Of a DNA stretch of 45,499 bases, positions 1 to 7,629 are shown in pieces. Location of the stretch: NCBI GenBank assembly GCA_905480295.1, contig CAJQPW010000163.1:1-45499 (forward strand), given 5' to 3'. The first letter of the stretch is position 1. Each line of letters begins with the position of its first letter. Origin of the DNA: an uncultured Rhizobiaceae group bacterium. GTDB lineage: Bacteria; Pseudomonadota; Alphaproteobacteria; Rhizobiales; Rhizobiaceae. Made by a program: the position numbers and the translations under genes. The notes beneath the pieces were generated by a model, which had not been told where the DNA came from, searched no databases, and worked only from the letters and a program-made list of their open reading frames with translations.

Positions 1-117
1 AGATGTCGCAGACTGGCAAAGGACTGGGAGAAATCCATCCAGTCAGCTGAAAGCTGGCTGCTGATAGCACACATCAAGATCGTCACAAGGCGTATCGCAA
101 CAGCTTCTAATCATTGA
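1..117 (+). mobile_element. 3' end of an IS5-family transposase gene, entering from the left edge
   Basis: Frame 1 is open from the first base to a TGA at 115-117 and gives 38 residues. They begin RCRRLAKDWEKS and continue with SAESWLLIAHIK and VTRRIAT, which resembles the extreme C-terminus of IS5-family DDE transposases (an R-R-L-A-K-D-W/F-E helix followed by a W-L-L-I-A-H-I helix). The catalytic residues would lie to the left, outside the window, so intactness cannot be judged. The short palindrome GAGTCGGACTC just downstream, at about 129-139, may mark the right inverted repeat of the element, but the other end is not visible. The family assignment is recognition by eye. Confidence 0.7.
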
Positions 118-329
118 AACAGTTTCGAGTCGGACTCTAACGGTTGAATTTATTCAAATTATTAAATGATTTCATTTAGTTAATAGAAATTAACCATAAG
201 TATAAACCCCGCCTTAACGACCGTTAGGCTATTAAACAATGTCAGATTCCTAAAAATTAATTCAACTTGTTCATTTCCTGTTAACGTGGAATGCGAGAAC
301 ATGGTCCTGCACCTTGATAGGAGGGAACC
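118..329. other. AT-rich non-coding stretch with small palindromes
   Basis: No credible gene is seen. The stretch is clearly richer in A and T than its surroundings and probably holds the right end of the IS element and the promoter of the gene at 330. Two inverted repeats stand out: GTTAAT-4-ATTAAC at about 179-194, and the arms GCCTTAACG and CGTTAGGC at 211-229, which match apart from one bulged T. Either could be an operator. A good Shine-Dalgarno sequence (AGGAGG) ends the stretch. Confidence 0.4.
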
Positions 330-698
330 ATGTCGCCAGCTCAATCCCACTCGCTCAACGAGACCGCAATCCCCGTTCCGGAAAACCTGTTCGGCCAATT
401 GGCTGAAGCAGAACCGATAGACGCGATTGAAATTGCAAAACAGCTGCCCCTTGAAAATCGTGCACGCCTGGCCGCTTTCTGCTACGCAAGACGTCATCTC
501 AATCACCTGGGACTACTGATCGCGTCCACCTGTGACCGTATGACCCTGCGCCGGGCCATGGGAACTGCAGGGGAAGTGGTTTTCAAACAATCCCGTGATG
601 TAGAAAAGACCCTTGCCGCTGAACGAGGAAAAAACAGCGCTGCATCAAAGATCACGTTGGCAACCGCCGCAAATGTTGTTCCGCTCAACCGCATATAA
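330..698 (+). CDS. Hypothetical protein, 122 aa
   Basis: I do not recognise this protein. The start is well supported: GATAGGAGGGAACC lies directly in front of the ATG. The product appears soluble, with no signal peptide or membrane helix. A helix-forming middle part (about residues 30-65, rich in R, L and A, with ENRARLAAFCYARRHLNHL) is followed by a basic, low-complexity C-terminus. The next gene lies about 200 bp downstream on the same strand, so this is probably a single-gene unit. An imperfect hairpin, GATTCTGC-AAGAA-GCAGATTC (about 852-872), lies in the gap between them. Function unknown. Confidence 0.6.
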   Translation: MSPAQSHSLNETAIPVPENLFGQLAEAEPIDAIEIAKQLPLENRARLAAFCYARRHLNHLGLLIASTCDRMTLRRAMGTAGEVVFKQSRDVEKTLAAERGKNSAASKITLATAANVVPLNRI

Positions 699-920
699 AA
701 CAATATCGCCTGCCTGCGACAAACCTGATTGCCAATAAATGACTGAAGTCGCCTGATCGCAGACTGTTGAAGCAGTGCGATCATGAATTACCATGGCAAT
801 AAAACAGCGATCCACCTGATCATCATAAAAATCCACTTTCCATAAGTCGACGATTCTGCAAGAAGCAGATTCTAGCTCATTGACCATCACCAGCCATCAT
901 TGATGGGCTTGATGGTGGTC

Positions 921-2360
921 ATGTCTTTGGATCGGAGTGATGCTGTGGACGAACCTTTTGACTTTCGGGCCTGGTCGCACAAGGCCGCCGACTGGGCGAC
1001 TGATTATCGCGAATCTCTGGACAGCCGCCCTGTACGGCCAAAAGCAATCCCCGGTGCGATCGCCGCACAAATTGCCGATGCTGCACCGGAAGACGGTGAA
1101 ACAATGGAATCGATATTTGCGGACTTCGAGCGCATTATTCCCGATGGCATGACGCACTGGCAGCACCCAAGATTTTTTGCTTATTTCCAATCCAACGCCG
1201 CGCCTGCCGCCCAACTGGCGGAACAGTTGGCGACCGCATTCGCCAGCCAATGCATGTTGTGGCAAACGTCGCCTGCCGCGACGGAATTGGAAATTAAAAT
1301 GGTGGACTGGCTGCGACAGGCGGTCGGACTGCCTGACGACTTCAAGGGCTCTTTTCAGGATACAGCGTCGTCAGCAACCCTGTGCGCAGTATTGACCATG
1401 CGGGAACGAGCACTCGAGTTCAAAGGCAATCAAGAGGGGTTGTTCGGAAAGCAACCCCTGCGCATTTATGCCTCCGAACGCACCCACTCCTCAATCGACA
1501 AGGCGCTTTGGGTCGCCGGATTGGGCCAGGACAATCTGGTCAAAATACCAACCGGTCCTGCGCCGCTGTTCGCGATGCAGGCCGATGCATTGAGAGAGGC
1601 CATCGCCCGCGATCGCGCCGCAGGGTTTGTACCAGCCGGCGTGGTAATCTGCGTTGGTGGCACGTCAATTGGTGCCACAGACAATGTCGAAGAAATTTGC
1701 CAAATCGCAGAGGCGGAAGATCTCTATACCCACCTCGATGCAGCCTGGGCCGGATCTGCAATGATCTGTCCAGAATTTCAGCCGCTCTGGAACGGGGCAC
1801 ACAGGGCCGATTCAATTGTGCTCAACCCCCACAAATGGCTTGGGGTGCCGATGGAATGTTCACTGCATCTGGTGCGCGATCCTTCCAGCCTGGTGCGTAC
1901 GATGGCCATTCAACCGGAATATCTTAAGACCCATGGCAAGGATGGGATCGTCAATTTCAGCGAATGGTCGGTCCAGTTGGGCCGCCGGTTCCGGGCGCTG
2001 AAAATTTGGTTTCTGTTTCGCGCCTACGGATTGGAAAACCTGCGCCAGCGCATTCGCAACCATGTTCAATGGGCAGAACTTCTGGCAGACCGACTGCGGG
2101 ATGAGTCTGGCTTTGAGATTGTAACGGAACCCATTCTTTCCCTGTTTTCTTTCCGTCATCTTCCCAAAGATGGGGGCGACGCAAATGCGCACAATCTCGA
2201 ACTGATCAATGCCATCAATGATGACGGAACCATCTATCTCACCCAAACCATGCACGAAGAAAAATTCGTAATCCGTTTCGTTGCCGGCCAATTCGACATG
2301 CAGAAGAAAGATGTCGATATCGCGTTTGAAACAATAACACGGATTGCCAATGAGCTCTGA
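921..2360 (+). CDS. Group II pyridoxal-phosphate-dependent decarboxylase (aromatic-L-amino-acid decarboxylase family)
   Basis: About 479 aa, normal for the family. The PLP-binding lysine is in NPHKWLGVP (about residue 305), preceded by the HLDAAWAGSA strand that carries the Asp contacting the pyridine nitrogen. The N-terminal HWQHPRFFAYF and the QDTASSATL motif are typical of aromatic-amino-acid, tyrosine or histidine decarboxylases. The reaction would remove the alpha-carboxylate from an L-amino acid to give an amine and CO2; the substrate cannot be read from the sequence. In-frame starts exist at 900 (TTG), 903, 912 and 921; I chose 921 because GGTGG lies just before it and the conserved domain starts soon after, but this is uncertain. 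The stop overlaps the next gene by 11 bp, so the two are probably co-translated. Confidence 0.88.
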   Translation: MSLDRSDAVDEPFDFRAWSHKAADWATDYRESLDSRPVRPKAIPGAIAAQIADAAPEDGETMESIFADFERIIPDGMTHWQHPRFFAYFQSNAAPAAQLAEQLATAFASQCMLWQTSPAATELEIKMVDWLRQAVGLPDDFKGSFQDTASSATLCAVLTMRERALEFKGNQEGLFGKQPLRIYASERTHSSIDKALWVAGLGQDNLVKIPTGPAPLFAMQADALREAIARDRAAGFVPAGVVICVGGTSIGATDNVEEICQIAEAEDLYTHLDAAWAGSAMICPEFQPLWNGAHRADSIVLNPHKWLGVPMECSLHLVRDPSSLVRTMAIQPEYLKTHGKDGIVNFSEWSVQLGRRFRALKIWFLFRAYGLENLRQRIRNHVQWAELLADRLRDESGFEIVTEPILSLFSFRHLPKDGGDANAHNLELINAINDDGTIYLTQTMHEEKFVIRFVAGQFDMQKKDVDIAFETITRIANEL

Positions 2361-3543
2361 TACACTCAAGACCGCATCGATCACCAATCGCCTCGCCGCA
2401 CTGGGTAGTGAACGATGGGCCGTACACTTTGACGCTCGAAAGCGCGTGGCTGCGGGCGAAGACATTATTGAACTCACCATTGGCGAACCGGACATTCCAA
2501 CGCCGACTCATCTGATCGATGTCGCTGATCGCTCCATGCGCGCAGGACGTACCGGATATTCCGGCGGCAAGGGAGAACCTGAATTCCTGAAGGCTGTCGC
2601 CGACAAATACGCAACCCGGTCTGGCAGGGCGATCACCCGCGACAATGTAATCTCGTTTCCCGGCACACAGGCAGCAGTCTCCATGGCCATGCTGGCCCTG
2701 GTGGAGTCTGGTGACGCGGTGCTCGTGCCAGATCCGTTTTATGCAACCTATGAAGGGGTGGTCAGGGCGACGGGTGCGGATTTCGTCACGGTCCCGATGT
2801 CAATTGAAAACGGCTTTCGATTGACCGTTGAACAACTCGAAGCCAGCCATGTTCCCAATGCGCGCGTTTTGCTGCTCAATTCTCCGCATAACCCCACCGG
2901 CTCGGTTCTCGAAGCCGATGAAATCGCTGCAATTGGTGAGTTCTGTATCCGCCACAACATCTGGATCATCAGCGATGAAGTATATGAAAGCCTGATCTAT
3001 CGGCGAACCTTCGCGTCCCCATTCGACCAAAAGGTGTTGGCTGACCGCACAATCGTCGTTTCATCCATATCCAAATCCCATGCTGCCCCGGGCTTCCGTG
3101 CCGGATGGGCGGTGGGGCCGGTTGAATTTATGAGCCAGTTGCAAAGCGTCGCGGAAAGCTTCCTGTTTGGCAGCCAGCCCTTCATTGCCGACATGACGAC
3201 CCATGCCCTCGTCCACCCCGATGATACGGCTCAGCGCATATCGACAGCCTATCAACAGCGTATTGATCTGCTTCTCAACTGTTTCCAGGGGTGTGAAAAG
3301 CTGCGCGCCTTGCCTCCAGATGCCGGCATGTTCATGTTGGTTGATGTGTCAGGGACCGGCCAGGATGGTGCTGCATTTGCGCGCAACCTGTTGGATCAGG
3401 GTGTCGCGGTTATGCCAGGCGATGTATTTGGCAACCAGGCCAACGCGTTAATCCGCATCAGTCTGACAGTGGCGGACGACCAGTTGCAACGTGCCGCCAA
3501 TCGTCTGGTGCGCTTTGCTAATTCCTGTGGTCCGGATGCGTGA
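2350..3543 (+). CDS. Class I/II PLP aminotransferase, AruH (arginine:pyruvate transaminase)-like
   Basis: About 397 aa, fold type I aminotransferase. Visible motifs are the substrate-arm ELTIGEPD, cofactor-binding SPHNPTG, ISDEVYE with the Asp for the pyridine nitrogen, and SISKSHAAPGFRAGW with the Schiff-base lysine at about residue 242. The S-K-S-H-A loop resembles AruH, the arginine:pyruvate transaminase, but many aspartate/aromatic-type enzymes are close, so the substrate is open. The ATG at 2350 lies inside the decarboxylase gene; a TTG at 2344 is the alternative. Pairing with a decarboxylase suggests a route from an amino acid to an amine and/or keto acid. Its 3' end overlaps the convergent CoA-transferase gene by 26 bp. 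Confidence 0.82.
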   Translation: MSSDTLKTASITNRLAALGSERWAVHFDARKRVAAGEDIIELTIGEPDIPTPTHLIDVADRSMRAGRTGYSGGKGEPEFLKAVADKYATRSGRAITRDNVISFPGTQAAVSMAMLALVESGDAVLVPDPFYATYEGVVRATGADFVTVPMSIENGFRLTVEQLEASHVPNARVLLLNSPHNPTGSVLEADEIAAIGEFCIRHNIWIISDEVYESLIYRRTFASPFDQKVLADRTIVVSSISKSHAAPGFRAGWAVGPVEFMSQLQSVAESFLFGSQPFIADMTTHALVHPDDTAQRISTAYQQRIDLLLNCFQGCEKLRALPPDAGMFMLVDVSGTGQDGAAFARNLLDQGVAVMPGDVFGNQANALIRISLTVADDQLQRAANRLVRFANSCGPDA

Positions 3544-4711
3544 TCGCCAACATGGCTGCCTTTCTTTCGGCAACTGACTTTCCCTTAAGCCGTGCGGCGC
3601 CATGTTCGGTAACAACCCAGTCCACATAGGAACCATCGAGCGTTTTGTGATCGAGTTTCGGTACAATTGTGCTCAGAGACTGCCGACCCGCCGTTGAACG
3701 CAGGGCGATAATACTGGCGCCACCGGGCGACATCTGCGCTGCACGGGAAAAATCCGGCAATCCGCCGGGACAGGATATTCTTCGCCCGGCGACCTTTTCC
3801 ACATTAACATTTCCAGCCAAATCAACCTGAAGTGCACCGTTAACGGCAAAAAAATTGGGTTTGCCGGCAATCTCAACCGGCGAATGGGTTTTCATAATCG
3901 GCTGCAAATCAACCTGATCATTGCCATCAAGCCAATGGAAAAATTCAACATTTCCCATCGCCATTGCAGTGACTATTTTACCGACAACCGACCCGGACTT
4001 CAGCGGTGTCAGAACGGCCTGGTTCAACATGCCCGTGTGGATCTGGATTTCCTTCAGACCACAAAGGGATCGCATAATCGCATCGGGTGTGGAGCCAATG
4101 CCAATTTCAACCGTGATATCATCCCGCAGCAGGGAGAGCACATTATCAGCAATCTTCTGGTCGACCTCATTCCCCGGAGCAAGTTCGGTCACCGGCAGCT
4201 TGGCGCTGTGCTCAAAAACATAATTCAAACGGGACACTGGTATCCTGTATCCCGTAACGGGAAGCTCGCGATTGATGGCAGCAATCACGGTTGCATCAGA
4301 ATTTAGAATCTGCGGCATATAGCTGACGCAAGGCCCCAGGGAAACCTGCCCCTGGCTGTCCGGCTCCGTCACCTGCAACATCAAAACATTGGCCCGCCAC
4401 TCACCTTTGTCACAGGCCAGCGCGTGGTTAAAAAGGCTCGAACGAATTGGATTGACCCCATTGCCATTGATCAACCCTCGCATGGCCGCCCACGGCACCA
4501 GCGTATCGACAATTATCCCATCGACATCGACATAGGGGCAGGGACCAGGAGACATCAAAGTTTCCACCGTCAAACCCGGCCAACAAGGTGCACGATCGGC
4601 AATATGCTGTGCAAGATGGATGGGTTCACAGACCCCGGAATGTAAAACCACTCGCTTTCCGTGCCCCAGATTTCTTGCAAGCGCATCGTCAATCATCGCG
4701 TTTTCAACCAT
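3518..4711 (-). CDS. Acetyl-CoA hydrolase/CoA-transferase family protein lacking the usual catalytic glutamate
   Basis: 397 aa. The C-terminal half carries the family hallmarks: FFAVNGALQVDL, DFSRAAQMSPGGASIIAL, VDWVVTEHGAARLKGKS and the terminal ITHPDHR, plus an upstream GIGSTPDAI. Related CoA-transferases (4-hydroxybutyrate or acetate type) move CoA through a thioester on a glutamate in a motif like G-I-H-T-E-M. Here the motif reads QIHTGM, with glycine (GGC, 4031-4033) at residue 227. The protein may therefore be a thioesterase, use another residue, or belong to a short subfamily with different chemistry. It is divergent from the crotonase gene at 4793, suggesting a shared promoter region and linked acyl-CoA metabolism. 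The start is weakly supported; M6 is an alternative. Confidence 0.8.
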   Translation of the reverse strand: MVENAMIDDALARNLGHGKRVVLHSGVCEPIHLAQHIADRAPCWPGLTVETLMSPGPCPYVDVDGIIVDTLVPWAAMRGLINGNGVNPIRSSLFNHALACDKGEWRANVLMLQVTEPDSQGQVSLGPCVSYMPQILNSDATVIAAINRELPVTGYRIPVSRLNYVFEHSAKLPVTELAPGNEVDQKIADNVLSLLRDDITVEIGIGSTPDAIMRSLCGLKEIQIHTGMLNQAVLTPLKSGSVVGKIVTAMAMGNVEFFHWLDGNDQVDLQPIMKTHSPVEIAGKPNFFAVNGALQVDLAGNVNVEKVAGRRISCPGGLPDFSRAAQMSPGGASIIALRSTAGRQSLSTIVPKLDHKTLDGSYVDWVVTEHGAARLKGKSVAERKAAMLAITHPDHRN

Positions 4712-4792
4712 GCAGAATTCCGTATTAGCTGTGTAAATTCACTACCCCAATGTCGGCCGGGATGCTAATCCATCAGGCTGGAGGAGCCTATC

Positions 4793-5629
4793 ATGACAGA
4801 TATGAACAGCACATTCTTTAAGGTGAAACGGCACGATACAATCGTTCATTTGCAAATGAATCGTCCGGAAAAAGCCAATGGCATGTCTCCCGACTTTTGG
4901 CAGGATCTCCCACGACTGGCTGCAGCCCTGAACGAAGACCCGTCTGTGCGTTGCGTCATCCTGTCGGGTGCGGGGCGCCACTTCTCCGGCGGCATGGACC
5001 TAGCCACATTTGCCGACATAAACACAATGCTAAGCAACGAGCCCGGACGTGCCGCCTACGCCTTGCGTGATTTGATCCTGCGGTTGCAAAGCGCCCTGAC
5101 CAGTCTGGAATTGCTGCGGGTGCCGGTGATCGCCGTTACCCACGGAGCCTGTCTGGGTGGTGCGATCGATCTGATAACGGCCTGTGACCTGCGCATTGCC
5201 AGCGCCGATTCCAGTTTCGGCATCGAAGAAATCAACATCGGCATGACGGCGGATGTTGGCACGCTGCAACGGCTGCCGAAACTGATACCGCCTGCCATCG
5301 TCAATGAGCTGGCCTATACGGGACGGAGATTCAGTGCTGAGGAAGCCCTGGCGTGGGGGCTGATCAATTCTGTCGAAGCCGACCGCGACGCAGCATTTGA
5401 TACCGCCATGCAAATGGCGCGTGATATTGCTGCCAAATCACCCCTGGCCATTGCCGGCATCAAAAAAGCGATCACCTATGCGCGCGATCACATCGTGCAG
5501 GATTCGCTGGATCAGATCGCCACCTGGAATGGTGGGCAATTGAGAGCGGAGGACTTGATGAAAGCGATAACGGCAAAGAAGGCCAAGCAGGAAGTCGTAT
5601 TCGATGACCTGTTGAAAGCCAATATCTAA
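4793..5629 (+). CDS. Enoyl-CoA hydratase/isomerase family protein, dienoyl-CoA isomerase (ECH1) type
   Basis: 278 aa crotonase-fold protein. Oxyanion-hole segments are HFSGGMDL and GACLGGAIDL. The stretch IEEINIGMTADVG followed by TLQRLPK closely follows delta(3,5)-delta(2,4)-dienoyl-CoA isomerases, with the two acid/base carboxylates at E146 and D154, eight residues apart as in rat ECH1 (E196 and D204). These enzymes shift double bonds of 3,5-dienoyl-CoA during beta-oxidation of unsaturated fatty acids. A GGAGGAG Shine-Dalgarno precedes the ATG. The gene stands head-to-head with the CoA-transferase-like gene and tail-to-tail with the PilZ/J-domain gene. A general enoyl-CoA hydratase is less likely because of the D154 context. 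Confidence 0.85.
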   Translation: MTDMNSTFFKVKRHDTIVHLQMNRPEKANGMSPDFWQDLPRLAAALNEDPSVRCVILSGAGRHFSGGMDLATFADINTMLSNEPGRAAYALRDLILRLQSALTSLELLRVPVIAVTHGACLGGAIDLITACDLRIASADSSFGIEEINIGMTADVGTLQRLPKLIPPAIVNELAYTGRRFSAEEALAWGLINSVEADRDAAFDTAMQMARDIAAKSPLAIAGIKKAITYARDHIVQDSLDQIATWNGGQLRAEDLMKAITAKKAKQEVVFDDLLKANI

Positions 5630-5661
5630 CTGAACATCGGCTTTGCAAATCGGTCTTTGTG

Positions 5662-6321
5662 TTAACCGTCCGTCCCCGTTTTATCCGGTCTCACATCGTC
5701 AAACGCCTGCAGCATCATATTGTAAATATCTGTAAGTTGCTGAAACGCCGCTGGGTCGCCTCCCTGATCGGGGTGCTTGACCATCGCCTGACGACGATAG
5801 GCTGATTTCAGATCACTTTCGGAATAAGGTTTGGTTGGATCCATCCCCATAATTTGCAGTTGGGCAATGCGCATTTGTACGGCCTTTTGCGCCTGGGCCC
5901 GTTCCCTTGCTTTGGCCTCGGCTTCCGCCTGATTTTGCGCCTGCTGTTGCTGCAGAGACCGCAGTTCAACATCCTTCTTGTAGGCATATTGTTGTTCACG
6001 GCGGAATTGCTCTTCTTCAACCAGCTCTCCAACTCGCAGAAAGCGAACGCCAACTTCATTCTTCTTTTTCCAGGCCACTTTGCAGCGCGCAATCAAATTA
6101 TCAGAACGGACAATCAGCATAAATCCATCGGCAATGGATTCCATATTCATGATACTGATGCGTGCGCCAGATGTATGAATATCGCGCACCGTACAAGCAA
6201 ATTGCAGATCAGCACCGTCTACGCAGATGCTGGCCGATTTTGTTTTGGCCACTCGCTCTTCGCGCTCAACGTGTTTCTTCGGAGCAGCATGGCGATTTCG
6301 ATTGACTGTCGGCGTAAACAT
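5662..6321 (-). CDS. PilZ-like domain fused to a C-terminal J domain (DnaJ-type)
   Basis: About 219 aa from the ATG at 6321; the frame also reaches a GTG at 6369. Residues about 15-100 look like a PilZ beta-barrel (EREERVAK, then DIHTSGARISI and GVRFLRVGE). A charged, Gln/Ala-rich helical linker, probably coiled coil, covers about 105-155. The C-terminal 60 residues form a J domain with the diagnostic KHPDQGG and helix III FQQLTDIYNMM. J domains stimulate the ATPase of DnaK; PilZ domains often bind cyclic di-GMP. The PilZ signature is degenerate (RxxR rather than RxxxR, and His where DxSxxG has Ser), so ligand binding is doubtful. It has no signal peptide and is probably cytoplasmic. Confidence 0.78.
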   Translation of the reverse strand: MFTPTVNRNRHAAPKKHVEREERVAKTKSASICVDGADLQFACTVRDIHTSGARISIMNMESIADGFMLIVRSDNLIARCKVAWKKKNEVGVRFLRVGELVEEEQFRREQQYAYKKDVELRSLQQQQAQNQAEAEAKARERAQAQKAVQMRIAQLQIMGMDPTKPYSESDLKSAYRRQAMVKHPDQGGDPAAFQQLTDIYNMMLQAFDDVRPDKTGTDG

Positions 6322-6488
6322 TTTTCTATCAAATCTCGATCCGGCATTCGTACGGCAAAACCTTGGCACAACAGTATTAACTGGACATTGAACTGGGCAA
6401 CATCATCGAAACAGACCTTGATATGGTTAACAGGTTATGTAGGGTGCGCGCGACTATGCAGTATTGAAAACGATCAAGGGAACAACAC

Positions 6489-7337
6489 ATGAAACTCGTA
6501 CGCTACGGCAAATCCGGACAGGAAAAACCGGGTCTGATTGATGATGAGGGAAATCTAAGAGATCTATCTCGCAAAGTCGGAGATATTTCCGGTGAATTTT
6601 TATCAGACAAGTCGCTGAAGATGCTACGGGAATTGAATGTAAAAAGGTTGAAAAAGGTTGAAGGCAAACAACGCTTGGGCCCTTGTGTTGGTAATATCGG
6701 AAAATATATGTGCATTGGGCTGAACTATTCCGATCATGCCGCCGAAACCGGCGCAGCAATTCCTGAACATCCGATCCTGTTCATGAAAGCAAATTCTGCG
6801 ATCCAGGGACCCAACGACGCCGTCGTGATGCCCCGCGGCTCCAAGTCCACCGACTGGGAAGTGGAACTCGGCGTGGTTATTGGTCGCAAAGCCAAATACG
6901 TGACAGAAAAAAACGCGCTGAAATACGTTGCCGGCTATTGCGTCGCCAATGATGTTTCTGAGCGAACTTTCCAGGCGAAGCTGACCGGCCAGTGGACCAA
7001 AGGGAAAAGCTGCGACACATTTGGACCAACTGGCCCATGGCTGGTAACCCGCGACGAAGTGGGGGACCCTCAAAATCTGGACATGTATCTCGATGTAAAC
7101 GGCAAACGCATGCAGACCGGCAACACATCGACAATGATCTTCACGGTTGCACAGATAATCGAACACCTGTCTGGGCTGATGACGCTGCACCCCGGTGATG
7201 TCATTATCACCGGCACCCCTCCTGGTGTTGGATTGGGAATGAAGCCAAAGCCCAAATTTTTGAAAGTCGGTGACACAATGGAGGTGAGCATCCAGGGGCT
7301 GGGCGTTCAGAAACAGAAGGTCAAACAGGACAAATAG
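6489..7337 (+). CDS. Fumarylacetoacetate hydrolase (FAH) family enzyme, 2,4-diketo-3-deoxy-L-fuconate hydrolase-like
   Basis: 282 aa. The metal-binding triad is visible as E124 and E126 in DWEVELGVVIG and D155 in VANDVSER, followed by GKSCDTFGPTGPW and the C-terminal GDVIITGTPPGVG loop. FAH-fold enzymes cleave C-C bonds of diketo acids or hydrate/decarboxylate keto-acids using a divalent metal. The N-terminal MKLVRYG and overall pattern match the group often named ureidoglycolate lyase or diketo-deoxy-fuconate hydrolase. The presence of an L-fuconate dehydratase 10 kb away favours the sugar-acid role, but this is inference. AAGGGA precedes the ATG. A perfect 10-bp tandem repeat lies inside the gene at 6641-6660. 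Confidence 0.85.
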   Translation: MKLVRYGKSGQEKPGLIDDEGNLRDLSRKVGDISGEFLSDKSLKMLRELNVKRLKKVEGKQRLGPCVGNIGKYMCIGLNYSDHAAETGAAIPEHPILFMKANSAIQGPNDAVVMPRGSKSTDWEVELGVVIGRKAKYVTEKNALKYVAGYCVANDVSERTFQAKLTGQWTKGKSCDTFGPTGPWLVTRDEVGDPQNLDMYLDVNGKRMQTGNTSTMIFTVAQIIEHLSGLMTLHPGDVIITGTPPGVGLGMKPKPKFLKVGDTMEVSIQGLGVQKQKVKQDK

Positions 7338-7359
7338 TTTTTTGCCTGTAAAAATTTAC

Positions 7360-7390
7360 CCGTGTGTCGATTTCTTGCATCGACACACGG
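7360..7390. terminator. Perfect 11-bp stem-loop after the FAH gene
   Basis: CCGTGTGTCGA (7360-7370) and TCGACACACGG (7380-7390) are exact inverted complements around a 9-nt loop. It begins 22 nt after the FAH stop codon. No T-run follows, so it may be a 3'-end stabiliser, a weak terminator, or an operator for the small gene just downstream. Confidence 0.55.
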
Positions 7391-7403
7391 ACGTTGGACA
7401 ACC

Positions 7404-7553
7404 ATGAGTTATCGATCAAATACGCAAGCCAATCCGCGAACAGTTCTGATCAATTCGGGTTTGGTCGGGTTGGTTTCGATCTTTTTTCTGGTCCGCGATA
7501 TGCGCAAATCTATTGAATGCAAAAATGCAAAGTCAAAATTAAAAAGCAGCTAA
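7404..7553 (+). CDS. Small hypothetical protein, 49 aa, possible single membrane helix
   Basis: Starts ATG AGT TAT CGA and ends TAA just before a strong terminator at 7575, which supports transcription of a discrete small gene here. The protein has a polar N-terminus (MSYRSNTQANPR), a hydrophobic stretch of about 17 residues (VLINSGLVGLVSIFFLV) and a lysine-rich C-terminus, as in a small inner-membrane protein with its tail in the cytoplasm. The ribosome-binding site is weak (GGAC region). The frame also extends upstream to 7362 through the stem-loop, which is unlikely to be used. I do not recognise the family. Confidence 0.4.
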   Translation: MSYRSNTQANPRTVLINSGLVGLVSIFFLVRDMRKSIECKNAKSKLKSS

Positions 7554-7574
7554 ACCTTTCACCGACGCTGAATT

Positions 7575-7605
7575 CCCGGTCGACACTGTCGGCCGGGATT
7601 TTTTG
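7575..7605 (+). terminator. Rho-independent terminator
   Basis: A 10-bp stem, CCCGGTCGAC (7575-7584) with GTCGGCCGGG (7588-7597), contains one G-T pair, has a 3-nt loop ACT and is followed by ATTTTTTG. This is the clearest intrinsic terminator in the window. It points rightwards and ends the transcript of the 49-aa ORF and perhaps of the FAH gene. Confidence 0.85.
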
Positions 7606-7629
7606 TTCAGCAAACCAAACGGTGGTGAC

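Noticed and set aside
180-195. CtrA-like site (TTAA-N-TTAAC)
   Set aside because: The spacer between the two TTAA words is six bases, not the seven required by the CtrA consensus. It is better treated as a generic palindrome.
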